Shown here: in pieces, positions 1-6,562 of the stretch
Layout: each line of letters starts with the position of its first letter
How positions within the stretch are numbered: position 1 is the first letter of the stretch
Assembly: GCA_004554395.1 (NCBI GenBank)
Contig: SFMP01000183.1
Location: 1 to 7,166, forward strand
Direction of reading: 5' to 3'
Source of the DNA: Myxococcales bacterium
GTDB taxonomy: Bacteria; Myxococcota_A; Bradymonadia; UBA4248
Length of the DNA: 7,166 nucleotides
The notes under the pieces: model-generated
Databases searched by the model: none
What the model saw: only the letters and a program-made list of their open reading frames with translations
What the model was told of the DNA's origin: nothing
Position numbers and translations under genes: made by a program

Positions 1-42
1 GCTAACTGCTAATTGCTAATTGCTAATTGCTAATTGCTAACT
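1..42. repeat. Heptamer tandem repeat (six copies, GCTAATT/GCTAACT)
   Basis: Six head-to-tail copies of a 7-base unit are visible: the four inner copies read GCTAATT and the first and last read GCTAACT. A degenerate TAATT follows at 44-48. The repeat may extend upstream of the window. It ends 5 bases before the -35 box of the promoter at 48-76, so it occupies the place of an AT-rich UP element or an upstream operator. Short repeats of this kind can change copy number by slippage; whether this one does is inference. Confidence 0.9.
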
Positions 43-47
43 GTAAT

Positions 48-76
48 TTGACATGAAAAGTCGCAAATGGTATATT
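48..76 (+). promoter_or_regulatory. Sigma-70-type promoter for the lipoprotein-OmpA operon
   Basis: A perfect -35 box TTGACA (48-53) is followed by a 17-base spacer and a -10 box TATATT (71-76; five of six match the consensus). This is the best promoter match in the window. Transcription should start near 82-84, giving a leader of about 50 bases before the ATG at 134. It serves the lipoprotein gene and, since only 35 bases separate them, the OmpA-family gene behind it. Confidence 0.85.
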
Positions 77-123
77 GGTGTGGATTTTTTGGGCGTATTT
101 GCCAGTTCGAATGAGTCACGAAT

Positions 124-127
124 GGAG
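124..127 (+). promoter_or_regulatory. Ribosome binding site that sets the start at 134
   Basis: GGAG lies 6 bases before the ATG at 134. The in-frame ATG at 122 overlaps this site, and the ATG at 53 overlaps the -35 box and lies upstream of the expected transcript start. The ATG at 134 is also the one directly followed by a lipoprotein signal peptide. Confidence 0.8.
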
Positions 128-133
128 CGAACC

Positions 134-454
134 ATGATAATAAAACGGCGCGTTTTGGCGTGCATTCTGTTGTTAGTATTGGTATTGATGAGCGCGTGCG
201 GACCGATTATGTCGACGAGTCGTCGATCGGATGCCGAAGAAGCCCTTGCGAAGGCGAAGGCCGTGAATGCCGATGTCTTAGCCCCCTATGAATACACGAT
301 GTCGCAGGAGTATTTGCGCAAAGCCGATGAATTGTGGGGTTATTCGGAGTTTGGTTATAGCTCGGAATATGCGCAGAAATCTATCGACATGGCCAAGGCG
401 GCCGAAGAAAAAGCCAAACAAGAACCATGGTATTCGCCGCTTGAAAAACAGTAG
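134..454 (+). CDS. Small DUF4398-like lipoprotein
   Basis: The product is a 106-residue envelope lipoprotein. It begins MIIKRR, followed by a strongly hydrophobic stretch and a lipobox-like MSAC, so signal peptidase II should leave Cys22 as the lipidated first residue. The rest (about 35-100) is an alanine-rich helical hairpin with a DAEEALAKAKA segment, an APYEYTMSQEYLRKADE segment and a repeating A-x-x-A pattern. This resembles the DUF4398 family of small lipoproteins, whose members often sit beside OmpA-like genes; that assignment rests on pattern recognition only. The residue after Cys is Gly, not Asp, which would favour sorting to the outer membrane by the E. coli rule. It is the first gene of a two-gene unit with the OmpA-family gene 35 bases downstream, and the strong promoter at 48-76 drives both. 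The start at 134 was chosen over upstream in-frame ATGs because of its ribosome site and the promoter position. Its exact role is unknown; a structural or accessory role at the outer membrane is likely. Confidence 0.85.
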   Translation: MIIKRRVLACILLLVLVLMSACGPIMSTSRRSDAEEALAKAKAVNADVLAPYEYTMSQEYLRKADELWGYSEFGYSSEYAQKSIDMAKAAEEKAKQEPWYSPLEKQ

Positions 455-489
455 CGCTAATCGTTTAACCGACCTTGAAGAGAATAAGC

Positions 490-1680
490 ATGAAACGAAA
501 TAACATTCATATCAGCTGTGGTTTGACGTTGGCTGCAGTTCTTGGTGCGGTATCGATGTCGATGGGCTGCGCCGATGGCGTAAAACTTTCAGCGCAACAG
601 AAACAAGTCCACGAACAAGTCGACGAGATGTACGATCGCGCCTATCGTTGTGCGCCGCGCGAGCTTGCCTTGGCGCGTGCGCACGAAGAATTCGGTCGCA
701 TGGAATTGAGCGACGGCAATGGTCGCCGTGGCGAAGACCACGTGACGTTTGCGGTCGAAAAAGCCAAAGAAGCCGACGAAAAGAGCCTCGACGTTCGTTG
801 CCAAGACCCGAAATTCCAAGACCGCGACAAAGACGGCATCATCGATTCTGAAGATTTGTGCCCCGATACGCCGGGTATTCGCGAGTTCAAGGGTTGCCCG
901 AATCCCGACCCCGACCACGATAGCGTTTGCGATCCGTGGGTATCGGAGATGAACTTGCAAAACGAATTTTCGTGCAAGGGCATCGATATGTGCCCGAAGG
1001 AAAAGGGCGAGCTCGCCTATATGGGTTGCCCGAATCCCGATAGCGATGGCGACGGCGTTTGCGATCCGTGGGTATCGGCCGCCGGCCTCGAAGAAAAATT
1101 TGCTCGCACGTGCAAAGGCGTCGATTTGTGTAAAGACGTCTACGGTAGTGCCGAATTCAAGGGCTGCCCAAATCCCGACAGCGATGGCGACGGCGTTTGC
1201 GATCCGTGGGTTTCGGAGAAGAACTTGTTGGCTGAGTTCTCGCAATGTACGGGTTCCGACAAATGCCCGTTCGAAAAGGGCACGATAGAAGAAAACGGTT
1301 GCCCACCGCCTCGCAAATACATCGTCGTCACCGAGACGCAAATCGAGCTCAAAGAGCAGTTCTTCTTCGCGACGAACAAGACGAAAGTCTTGGCAAAGAG
1401 CGAGCCACTGCTCAACGAAATCGCCGACGTGCTCAAGGAAAACCCGACGATCAAGATTTCGATCGAAGGTCACACCGACAGCACGGGTCGCTACAAGAGC
1501 AATGTCAAGCTCTCGCAGGGTCGTGCCAAGAGCGTCATGCAAGAGCTCATCAAACGCGGCATTGCCAAAGACCGCTTGCAATACGCAGGTTATGGCCCCG
1601 ACAAGCCGATCGACACGAACGATACGCCCGAAGGGCGCGCCAATAACCGTCGCGTCGAATTGCGAATCACCGAACGCTAG
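490..1680 (+). CDS. OmpA-family peptidoglycan-binding protein with TSP3-type repeats
   Basis: The product is a 396-residue protein expected to tether the outer membrane to peptidoglycan. Residues 1-26 are an export signal. Cys27 after SMG may be lipidated, but the -3 residue is Ser, so the lipobox is weak. Residues about 30-105 are charged and helical and look similar in style to the upstream lipoprotein. From Asp111 there are aspartate-rich repeats of the thrombospondin type 3 kind (DRDKDGIIDSEDLCP), then three cysteine-rich modules of 44-46 residues. Residues about 285-396 are an OmpA C-terminal domain: GHTDSTG carries Asp330 and LSQGRA carries Arg345. They are 15 residues apart, as are Asp271 and Arg286, which bind diaminopimelate in Acinetobacter OmpA. 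EGRANNRRVE follows near the end. The ATG at 490 is preferred to the in-frame TTG at 475, because GAAGAG (477-482) sits 7 bases before it. It is cotranscribed with the lipoprotein gene and followed by hairpins. Confidence 0.93.
   Translation: MKRNNIHISCGLTLAAVLGAVSMSMGCADGVKLSAQQKQVHEQVDEMYDRAYRCAPRELALARAHEEFGRMELSDGNGRRGEDHVTFAVEKAKEADEKSLDVRCQDPKFQDRDKDGIIDSEDLCPDTPGIREFKGCPNPDPDHDSVCDPWVSEMNLQNEFSCKGIDMCPKEKGELAYMGCPNPDSDGDGVCDPWVSAAGLEEKFARTCKGVDLCKDVYGSAEFKGCPNPDSDGDGVCDPWVSEKNLLAEFSQCTGSDKCPFEKGTIEENGCPPPRKYIVVTETQIELKEQFFFATNKTKVLAKSEPLLNEIADVLKENPTIKISIEGHTDSTGRYKSNVKLSQGRAKSVMQELIKRGIAKDRLQYAGYGPDKPIDTNDTPEGRANNRRVELRITER
895..1299 (+). repeat. Three tandem in-frame cysteine-rich TSP3-like modules
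   Basis: Inside the OmpA-family gene, three DNA repeats begin at 895, 1027 and 1165 (132, 138 and 135 bases; protein residues 136-179, 180-225 and 226-270). A partial fourth begins at 1300. Each opens with CPNPD, an aspartate-rich loop and VCDPWVS, then a short helix-like stretch, then a second cysteine pair. The DNA from the module start through GATCCGTGGGT is nearly identical in copies 2 and 3, which points to internal duplication. The aspartates suggest calcium binding and the four cysteines per module suggest disulfides; both are inferred. Confidence 0.85.
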
Positions 1681-1701
1681 TCGTTCGAATATGGCCGCGA
1701 C

Positions 1702-1719
1702 CGCGCCGAATCGGGCGCG
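1702..1719 (+). other. GC-rich stem-loop just after the OmpA-family gene
   Basis: CGCGCC (1702-1707) pairs with GGCGCG (1714-1719) across a 6-base loop. It lies 21 bases after the stop codon and upstream of the larger hairpin at 1740-1770. It has no T-run, so it is unlikely to terminate on its own. It may protect the 3' end of the message or be chance in GC-rich DNA. Confidence 0.4.
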
Positions 1720-1739
1720 ATTGTGTTGCGCCGACGAGT

Positions 1740-1774
1740 TTGCCCTAGTTGCCGCGAGGCGCTAGGGCAATTTT
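1740..1774 (+). terminator. Hairpin with T-run between the OmpA-family and barrel genes
   Basis: TTGCCCTAG (1740-1748) pairs perfectly with CTAGGGCAA (1762-1770). Inside, GCC and GGC close a GCGA tetraloop (1751-1760), and TTTT follows (1771-1774). This fits an intrinsic terminator with a short T-run. It ends only 20 bases before the ATG at 1795, leaving no room for a promoter in between. It may therefore be a partial terminator or attenuator within a longer three-gene unit. Confidence 0.75.
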
Positions 1775-1794
1775 CACACCATCGTGAGGGTTTT

Positions 1795-3195
1795 ATGACC
1801 AAACAAATGTCCTTTAGAGCGCGCATATTCGCAATCTTGCTCGCCTTGATGGCGTTGGCATCGCTTCCGACTATGGCGTTTGCACAATCCGATGCCATTA
1901 CGCAGGCCGCCAATTTGGCCGTCGAGGCCATGGGCGATTACGACTTCCTCGAATTGGATTCCGCCGACGAAAAAATCATGAACGCGGTCCAAATCATCGA
2001 ACAAAACGGCGTCACCGACCCGAAAGTCGCCGCCGTCTACGTCGCGCAAGGCGTCATCAGCTACGGGCGCTTTAAGGATTCCGCTAAGTCGATCGCCGAC
2101 GACCGCGCGTTCTCGGCATTTCTCAAGGCACTCACGATAAACCCCGACGCCCAAATTCCTAGCGATTACCAAACGTCCGAACTCGAAGCCATCATGGAAC
2201 GCGCGCGCAAGACGATTGCGAGCTCGCCCAAGGCCTCGATCGCCGCTTTAGCCGGCGTCAAACCGACGATTTCGCACAAGGGCGTTGCGACGAGTCAGCG
2301 TTGTACTCCCATCGAAATCAACGCCAACGTTCCCGCTCACCCCGATGTCTATCGCGTCTTAGTCTACTACGGCGTCGACGACGTGCGCGGCTACGACAGC
2401 ATCGAAATGAAGCCATCGGCCGACGTCAAAGACGATTTCGTCGCCATCATCACGGGGCTCGCCGCTCAAGGCGCAAAAGTCCGATACTTTATCGAGGCGA
2501 CAAACCGCGAAGGCGATGTCGTCGCGCGAGTCGCCGACGAAGCACACCCCATCACGACGATGCTCACGGGCGAATGCGTCGGCTTTACCTCCGAAGAATT
2601 GGCACTCAAATACGGCGATCCCATCGCCCAAGTCTCCATCATGGTCGGTACGGCCATGGGCATCGTCGGCGGCAGCGGCAGAAAGCAATCTCTCACTTAC
2701 ACGAAACCGAGTGGCCCTCATCCCGAAGTCACGATTTCGCGCGGTGTGGCGCCCATGCCACTACATTTGCGCGGTTCCGTCGTCTTCAATTTGCCCGCCG
2801 ACCTCCAACTCGGCGCCTATATCCGCGGCCAAGTCATCAACATCGTCGGCGAACCGAATAACGGCAGCGAAGTCGAAAGCGCAAAAGTCGTCGGCAACAT
2901 CATGGCAGGCGTCACGTTGCGCTACCTCGCCATTTCGCGCCAGCCCTATCGCCTCTACGTCGGCCTCGAAGCCGGCTGGGGCGGTGCAAACGCCACCGTC
3001 GACGCAGGCAGTTCATCCAACTTCAAATCCATCTACATCATCAAAGGCCCATTCCACATCGCCCCCGAAATCGGCTTCCTATGGACATTCCACAAAAACA
3101 TCGGTCTAGCCGTCGAACTCGCCGTGCCCATCCACTTCCCCGACAAAATTAACGCCCATTTCGACTTGTCGGTCGGGCCTTACTTCCAGTTCTAA
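1795..3195 (+). CDS. Exported envelope protein: helical domain, Ig/FN3-like domain and C-terminal outer-membrane barrel
   Basis: The product is a 466-residue protein that I do not recognise as a named family. Residues 1-30 are a signal peptide cut after AFA (mature start Gln31). Residues about 31-155 are helical and TPR-like, including AFSAFLKALTINPDAQIP, a pattern seen in N-terminal helical domains of other secreted proteins. Residues about 160-257 look like an Ig or fibronectin type III fold (VYRVLVYYGV, then VRYFIEATNREGDVVA). The only two cysteines, Cys170 and Cys261, bracket this domain and might form a disulfide. Residues about 279-466 alternate hydrophobic and polar residues, rich in Gly and aromatics, and end in VGPYFQF with a terminal Phe, as expected for the insertion signal of an outer-membrane beta-barrel; the length would suit about eight strands. 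GAGG (1786-1789) lies 5 bases before the ATG; an upstream in-frame ATG at 1723 would run through the hairpin and has no signal peptide. It ends at the terminator 3216-3250. C-ending codons (ATC, GTC, CTC, TAC) are commoner here than in the kinase gene, which may reflect high expression. Confidence 0.85.
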   Translation: MTKQMSFRARIFAILLALMALASLPTMAFAQSDAITQAANLAVEAMGDYDFLELDSADEKIMNAVQIIEQNGVTDPKVAAVYVAQGVISYGRFKDSAKSIADDRAFSAFLKALTINPDAQIPSDYQTSELEAIMERARKTIASSPKASIAALAGVKPTISHKGVATSQRCTPIEINANVPAHPDVYRVLVYYGVDDVRGYDSIEMKPSADVKDDFVAIITGLAAQGAKVRYFIEATNREGDVVARVADEAHPITTMLTGECVGFTSEELALKYGDPIAQVSIMVGTAMGIVGGSGRKQSLTYTKPSGPHPEVTISRGVAPMPLHLRGSVVFNLPADLQLGAYIRGQVINIVGEPNNGSEVESAKVVGNIMAGVTLRYLAISRQPYRLYVGLEAGWGGANATVDAGSSSNFKSIYIIKGPFHIAPEIGFLWTFHKNIGLAVELAVPIHFPDKINAHFDLSVGPYFQF

Positions 3196-3215
3196 TCGCC
3201 GACAATAGTCAAGAT

Positions 3216-3250
3216 ACGCGGCTTTTTTGCCGCGTTTTTTGATTTTTTTT
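3216..3250 (+). terminator. Intrinsic terminator after the barrel gene
   Basis: ACGCGGC (3216-3222) pairs with GCCGCGT (3229-3235) across a TTTTTT loop. A T-run (3235-3240), then GA, then eight more T (3243-3250) follow. It begins 20 bases after the stop codon at 3195 and closes the envelope gene block. The 70-bp repeats begin immediately after it. Confidence 0.92.
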
Positions 3251-3433
3251 GGAACCGTCTATGGCTGACGCCATACGCCGGTTCAAGCGTCTATGGCTGA
3301 CGCCATACGCCGCTTTATTGGGAACCGTCTATGGCTGACGCCATACGCCGGTTCAAGCGTCTATGGCTCGCGCCATACGCCGCTTTATTGGGAACCGTCT
3401 ATGGCTGACGCCATACGCCGGTTCAAGCGTCTA
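3251..3433. repeat. 70-bp tandem repeat of alternating hairpins (2.6 copies)
   Basis: Units lie at 3251-3320, 3321-3390 and a 43-base partial at 3391-3433. Each full unit holds two hairpins. Type A (3252-3284, 3322-3354, 3392-3424) has basal arms GAACCG and CGGTTC. Type B (3285-3315, 3355-3385) has basal arms AAGCG and CGCTT. Both share an internal loop TC/CGC, an apical stem TATGGC/GCCATA and a 4-base loop. The only differences between the units are two bases at 3369-3370, changing the loop TGAC to TCGC. The array fills almost the whole gap between the terminator and the kinase gene, ending 14 bases before the kinase ATG. There are no unique spacers, so this is not a CRISPR array, and no transposase lies in the window. 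Confidence 0.92.
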
Positions 3434-3438
3434 CACCC

Positions 3439-3442
3439 AGGA
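3439..3442 (+). promoter_or_regulatory. Ribosome binding site that sets the kinase start at 3447
   Basis: AGGA lies 4 bases before the ATG at 3447, a rather short spacing. The first in-frame ATG, at 3363, is inside the 70-bp repeat within a hairpin stem and has no ribosome site of its own. The site lies 14 bases after the last full hairpin, so folding of the array in RNA could affect access to it. Confidence 0.65.
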
Positions 3443-3446
3443 CACG

Positions 3447-6400
3447 ATGACTTCGCAAGTACAAATCATACAGCCGTTTAAATCGCGCTATACATTGCTC
3501 GAAATGCTGGGCCATGGCGGAATGGGCGAGGTCTACGTCGCCCACGACGACGAATTGGGGCGCGATGTCGCACTCAAACTCATCCACGAAGAGACGAGTG
3601 CTATTCCCGAGATGCGCATGTGCTTTAATCGCGAAGCGCGCGCCATTTCTTTGCTCCACCATCCAAACGTCGTCGATATCTACGATTTTGGTACGACCGA
3701 AACGGGGCAGATTTATCTCTCGACCGAACTCGTTCACGGCGATTCGCTCCACGGGATAAGTGCTTGCGAGTTGCCGCTTTGCACGATTCTCGATCTCATG
3801 GTTCAGTTGCTCGAAGCCCTCGAATTGGCGCATAACCGAGGGCTCATCCATCGCGATCTCAAGGCAGAAAACGTCTTACTCACGTTTATGCACGGCAAAC
3901 TCTGGGTCAAACTCGCCGATTTCGGGCTCGCCAGCTTGCCCACGATGCTCGATTCGACGGCGAGCTTGCGCGACGATACGAGCTTTGGCACGCCTGGATA
4001 TATGGCGCCCGAACAAATCTTGCACGGCACGAATTACGTCGGACCGTGTACCGACATCTACGCCGCGGGGATACTGCTCTATGAAGCGCTTTCGGGGGTA
4101 ATGCCATTCGATCGCGCCAATGCGCTCGAAACGATGCGAGCCCATTTGCAGGCGCCATTGCCCAAAATTGCTTGGCGCGCGCATTTGCGCCAAACACCCG
4201 AGTCCGTGCGCGATGCACTCGAAACGGTCGTCGGCGTTGCACTCAAAAAAGAACCTTGGCTCCGGTTCCTCACGGCGCGAGATTTTTCGCGGGCAATCCA
4301 AAAAATCGCTTCGCAAGTGGCGAAAGAACAGCTCCCCGACGACGAATATATTGAAAAAATTCGCTCCGTATCGGCGTCACAACCCGAATCGGTATCGTCG
4401 GTCGTCCTCGAAAGACGCGATATTGGGGCAAAGATCCGCGCCTTCGAGGCGGCCGAAGATTCTGGGCTCTCGTCGCCGCCGCAATTGGCTCCATACGGTG
4501 ATTCGAGCGAGCGAAGTGGATTGACGAAATCGCCCGAGGGCGGCGACCCGCAGACGAATTCTGGACTTTTGAACTCGTCGTTTATGCGAGCCAAAGCGCA
4601 GCTCTTCGATTCGATTATGGCGTCGGTTTCGTCGACGTTGGGCGCCGATTTCGAGTTTTATCGCGAAATTCTGCTTCGATCGTCGGCGCTTGGGTCGGAG
4701 TTTTGCCTCAACTTCGCCGAAGCCTTTTGGCGCAACGACGAAGACCGTGCTTTGGCAGATTGCTGGCGCGAAGCGTTGGCGGCTTGGGCACAGAATAAAA
4801 TTCTCACATTTAATCAGCACTCAGAAGATACTTCGTCGTCGGGAACGTATACGCGCATTAATCGCACTCGTCTGCCTTGTGTCGTGACGGTATCGTTTAC
4901 CGATCCGGCGTTTGTCGACGTCTGCAATGCCGCGCTCGGCAATCGAAAGTTGCGTGCACTCAAGGCACAAGCGGCAATGGCATTGACCGAAGTATGCGTC
5001 GAGCCAAGCGGTCAAGAGTTGTATAAAATTGCGACTTTTTGGAAAGAAGCGAATCAAATTACAAAATATGTGAAATGTTGTGCAGAATCTGCGCTTGTAT
5101 CGCGTCGAAATCCCTACGCCGTCGATTACGCGTTTGCGGCGGCGCGTTTCGAAGAATTGGGGGCTTTTTACGATGCGATGATGACGGCTGGTGCCAAGGC
5201 GTCGAAACACGCACAGATCAATGCCGTCGACTGGCCCGTGTTTTGGATTGCGGCAGCCGAAGTCGCCTTGGCGCTCGATCTGACGCCGCTCTACGACAAG
5301 AGTTGTGAGCGGATCAAGGCTTGGGTCAATGCGTTTTCGAAACCCGTCTATTTGGCGCATTTGCAAAGGCTCAATGCGCGACGCCATTTGCGCCGCGAAA
5401 ATTACATGCGAGCGACCGAAATCGCCGCGCTATCGTGCGATAGCTTTACGCTGTGCAACGAAGAAATCGAATGTGCGCGTTCCCAAGTCGTCGGATGCGA
5501 CGCCGAGATCGCCATGGGCAACGTGCGCAAAGCGCGTCAGATGCTCTCGATTGCGATCGAAACGTTTAACCGCGTCGGGTTGAAGTTCGACATTGCGCAG
5601 GCGCAATGTCGCATGGCACTCATCGATTGGTGCGCCGGGCAACCCGATTTGGCGCGCGACAATCTCCAATCGTCTCAGATCGCCTTCCAAAAGGCTGGCG
5701 ACTGCGTTTTATCGGCACTTGCCCAGTTACAACTGAATTTTATTCAATACCTCGACCATTCTACGAAAGACAATATCACCGCCCTTCGTCGCGTCGTCGA
5801 GACCGTCGCGCAATCGGGCGATGCGATATTGGCATCGCGAGCACACGTCATCGAGTTGATAGCTCTAGCACTCGATGCCGATTGGGAATCGGTCGATTTG
5901 CTCGAAAGCTCGTTGCGCGCGAAAGCGGGCAAGAAAGGCCTTTTGCCCGAGATGAATGGGACTCTGGCTTGTATTCATGCGATGCACCATGCCACCGACG
6001 GGCAAGCCGAGATGGCGCAATCGGAGATAACGACGGCGATTGCGTATTTTGGACCGCATCGAAGGCGTGCGCGCGCGTTTTGCCATACGCTCTTGGGCAT
6101 TATGTCGATATTTATGCACCAAATCCGCGGTGGTTTGCCGGCGTTTGAACGCGCGCGCAACGACTTCATGGCGCTCAACGACGTATTCGGTTTAGCTTGG
6201 GTTTGGGCGGCTCAGAGCACGCTCGCTTCGGTTTGTGGCGAATACGACGACGCCTTCTCGATGGCTCTCGATGGTCATGAGTTGGCGGCCAATGCCAATT
6301 TTAGAACGCAATCTTCGATAACGTCGATTATCGGGATCGTCGCCGCCGTTGGTGCGAAGCGATACGACAAGATTGACGAAATATTATTAGATGCAGACCC

Positions 6401-6530
6401 ATGCATTCCGAATGTATTTCGAGGTTATTACAAGAAATGGCTAGAAAATAGCATACAATCGCTTATCGAAACGAATGTTCCCGATCTCATGCGCAAGGCG
6501 AATGCGATTCGTCAAAGATGCCGTCTATAG
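3447..6530 (+). CDS. Hanks-type Ser/Thr protein kinase with long helical-repeat (TPR-like) C-terminal region
   Basis: The product is a 1027-residue protein kinase, apparently soluble and cytoplasmic, that would transfer phosphate from ATP to Ser/Thr of unknown targets. The kinase domain spans about residues 15-290 and is complete: glycine loop GHGGMGEV (22-29), VALK with Lys44, helix-C Glu63 in NREARAI, HRDLKAEN with catalytic Asp137, DFG at 158-160, and GTPGYMAPEQ with APE at 187-189. The Arg before the catalytic Asp makes it an RD kinase, usually activated by phosphorylation in the 160-180 loop, where several Ser and Thr lie. Residues about 306-378 are a Ser/Pro/Gly-rich linker, probably disordered. 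Residues about 380-1027 are helical with repeated Ala-rich helix pairs of TPR or SEL1-like style. I see no Walker A motif, so it is not the usual kinase-AAA ATPase fusion, and no membrane segment. An earlier in-frame ATG at 3363 would add 28 repeat-encoded residues and is rejected. No clear promoter precedes it. A zinc-ribbon gene follows 101 bases downstream. Confidence 0.92.
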   Translation: MTSQVQIIQPFKSRYTLLEMLGHGGMGEVYVAHDDELGRDVALKLIHEETSAIPEMRMCFNREARAISLLHHPNVVDIYDFGTTETGQIYLSTELVHGDSLHGISACELPLCTILDLMVQLLEALELAHNRGLIHRDLKAENVLLTFMHGKLWVKLADFGLASLPTMLDSTASLRDDTSFGTPGYMAPEQILHGTNYVGPCTDIYAAGILLYEALSGVMPFDRANALETMRAHLQAPLPKIAWRAHLRQTPESVRDALETVVGVALKKEPWLRFLTARDFSRAIQKIASQVAKEQLPDDEYIEKIRSVSASQPESVSSVVLERRDIGAKIRAFEAAEDSGLSSPPQLAPYGDSSERSGLTKSPEGGDPQTNSGLLNSSFMRAKAQLFDSIMASVSSTLGADFEFYREILLRSSALGSEFCLNFAEAFWRNDEDRALADCWREALAAWAQNKILTFNQHSEDTSSSGTYTRINRTRLPCVVTVSFTDPAFVDVCNAALGNRKLRALKAQAAMALTEVCVEPSGQELYKIATFWKEANQITKYVKCCAESALVSRRNPYAVDYAFAAARFEELGAFYDAMMTAGAKASKHAQINAVDWPVFWIAAAEVALALDLTPLYDKSCERIKAWVNAFSKPVYLAHLQRLNARRHLRRENYMRATEIAALSCDSFTLCNEEIECARSQVVGCDAEIAMGNVRKARQMLSIAIETFNRVGLKFDIAQAQCRMALIDWCAGQPDLARDNLQSSQIAFQKAGDCVLSALAQLQLNFIQYLDHSTKDNITALRRVVETVAQSGDAILASRAHVIELIALALDADWESVDLLESSLRAKAGKKGLLPEMNGTLACIHAMHHATDGQAEMAQSEITTAIAYFGPHRRRARAFCHTLLGIMSIFMHQIRGGLPAFERARNDFMALNDVFGLAWVWAAQSTLASVCGEYDDAFSMALDGHELAANANFRTQSSITSIIGIVAAVGAKRYDKIDEILLDADPCIPNVFRGYYKKWLENSIQSLIETNVPDLMRKANAIRQRCRL

Positions 6531-6538
6531 CAATGTAT

Positions 6539-6560
6539 AGGTGCGAAAGATGCGCACTTT
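6539..6560 (+). terminator. Weak hairpin after the kinase gene, possible terminator
   Basis: GTGCG (6541-6545) pairs with CGCAC (6553-6557) across the loop AAAGATG, extended by a G-T and an A-T pair. Only three T follow before the sequence becomes ATCGCG. It begins 8 bases after the kinase stop codon, the right place for a terminator, but the T-run is too short for confidence. Confidence 0.35.
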
Positions 6561-6562
6561 AT

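Noticed and set aside
53..133. N-terminal extension of the lipoprotein starting at the ATG at 53
   Set aside because: That ATG overlaps the -35 box and lies upstream of the expected transcript start; the signal peptide and ribosome site fit the start at 134.
475..489. TTG start for the OmpA-family gene
   Set aside because: The bases GAAGAG just after the T are better read as the ribosome site for the ATG at 490, and the signal peptide begins naturally there.
589..1581. A 330-codon open frame on the minus strand opposite the OmpA-family gene
   Set aside because: It mirrors the codon bias of the real gene (GAC, GTC, TCG), has repetitive composition from the antisense of the TSP3 modules, and the + strand frame carries clear OmpA domain motifs.
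3239..3265. Kinase promoter formed by TTGATT and TATGGC
   Set aside because: The spacing is 15 bases, the -10 match is poor, and the -35 would lie inside the terminator T-run.
3251..3433. CRISPR array
   Set aside because: The 25-bp cores are separated by the same two short linkers each time, so there are no unique spacers; no cas gene is present.
3293..3481. A 62-codon open frame through the 70-bp repeat
   Set aside because: Its protein is just the repeat read in different frames, and it overlaps the kinase start with no ribosome site.
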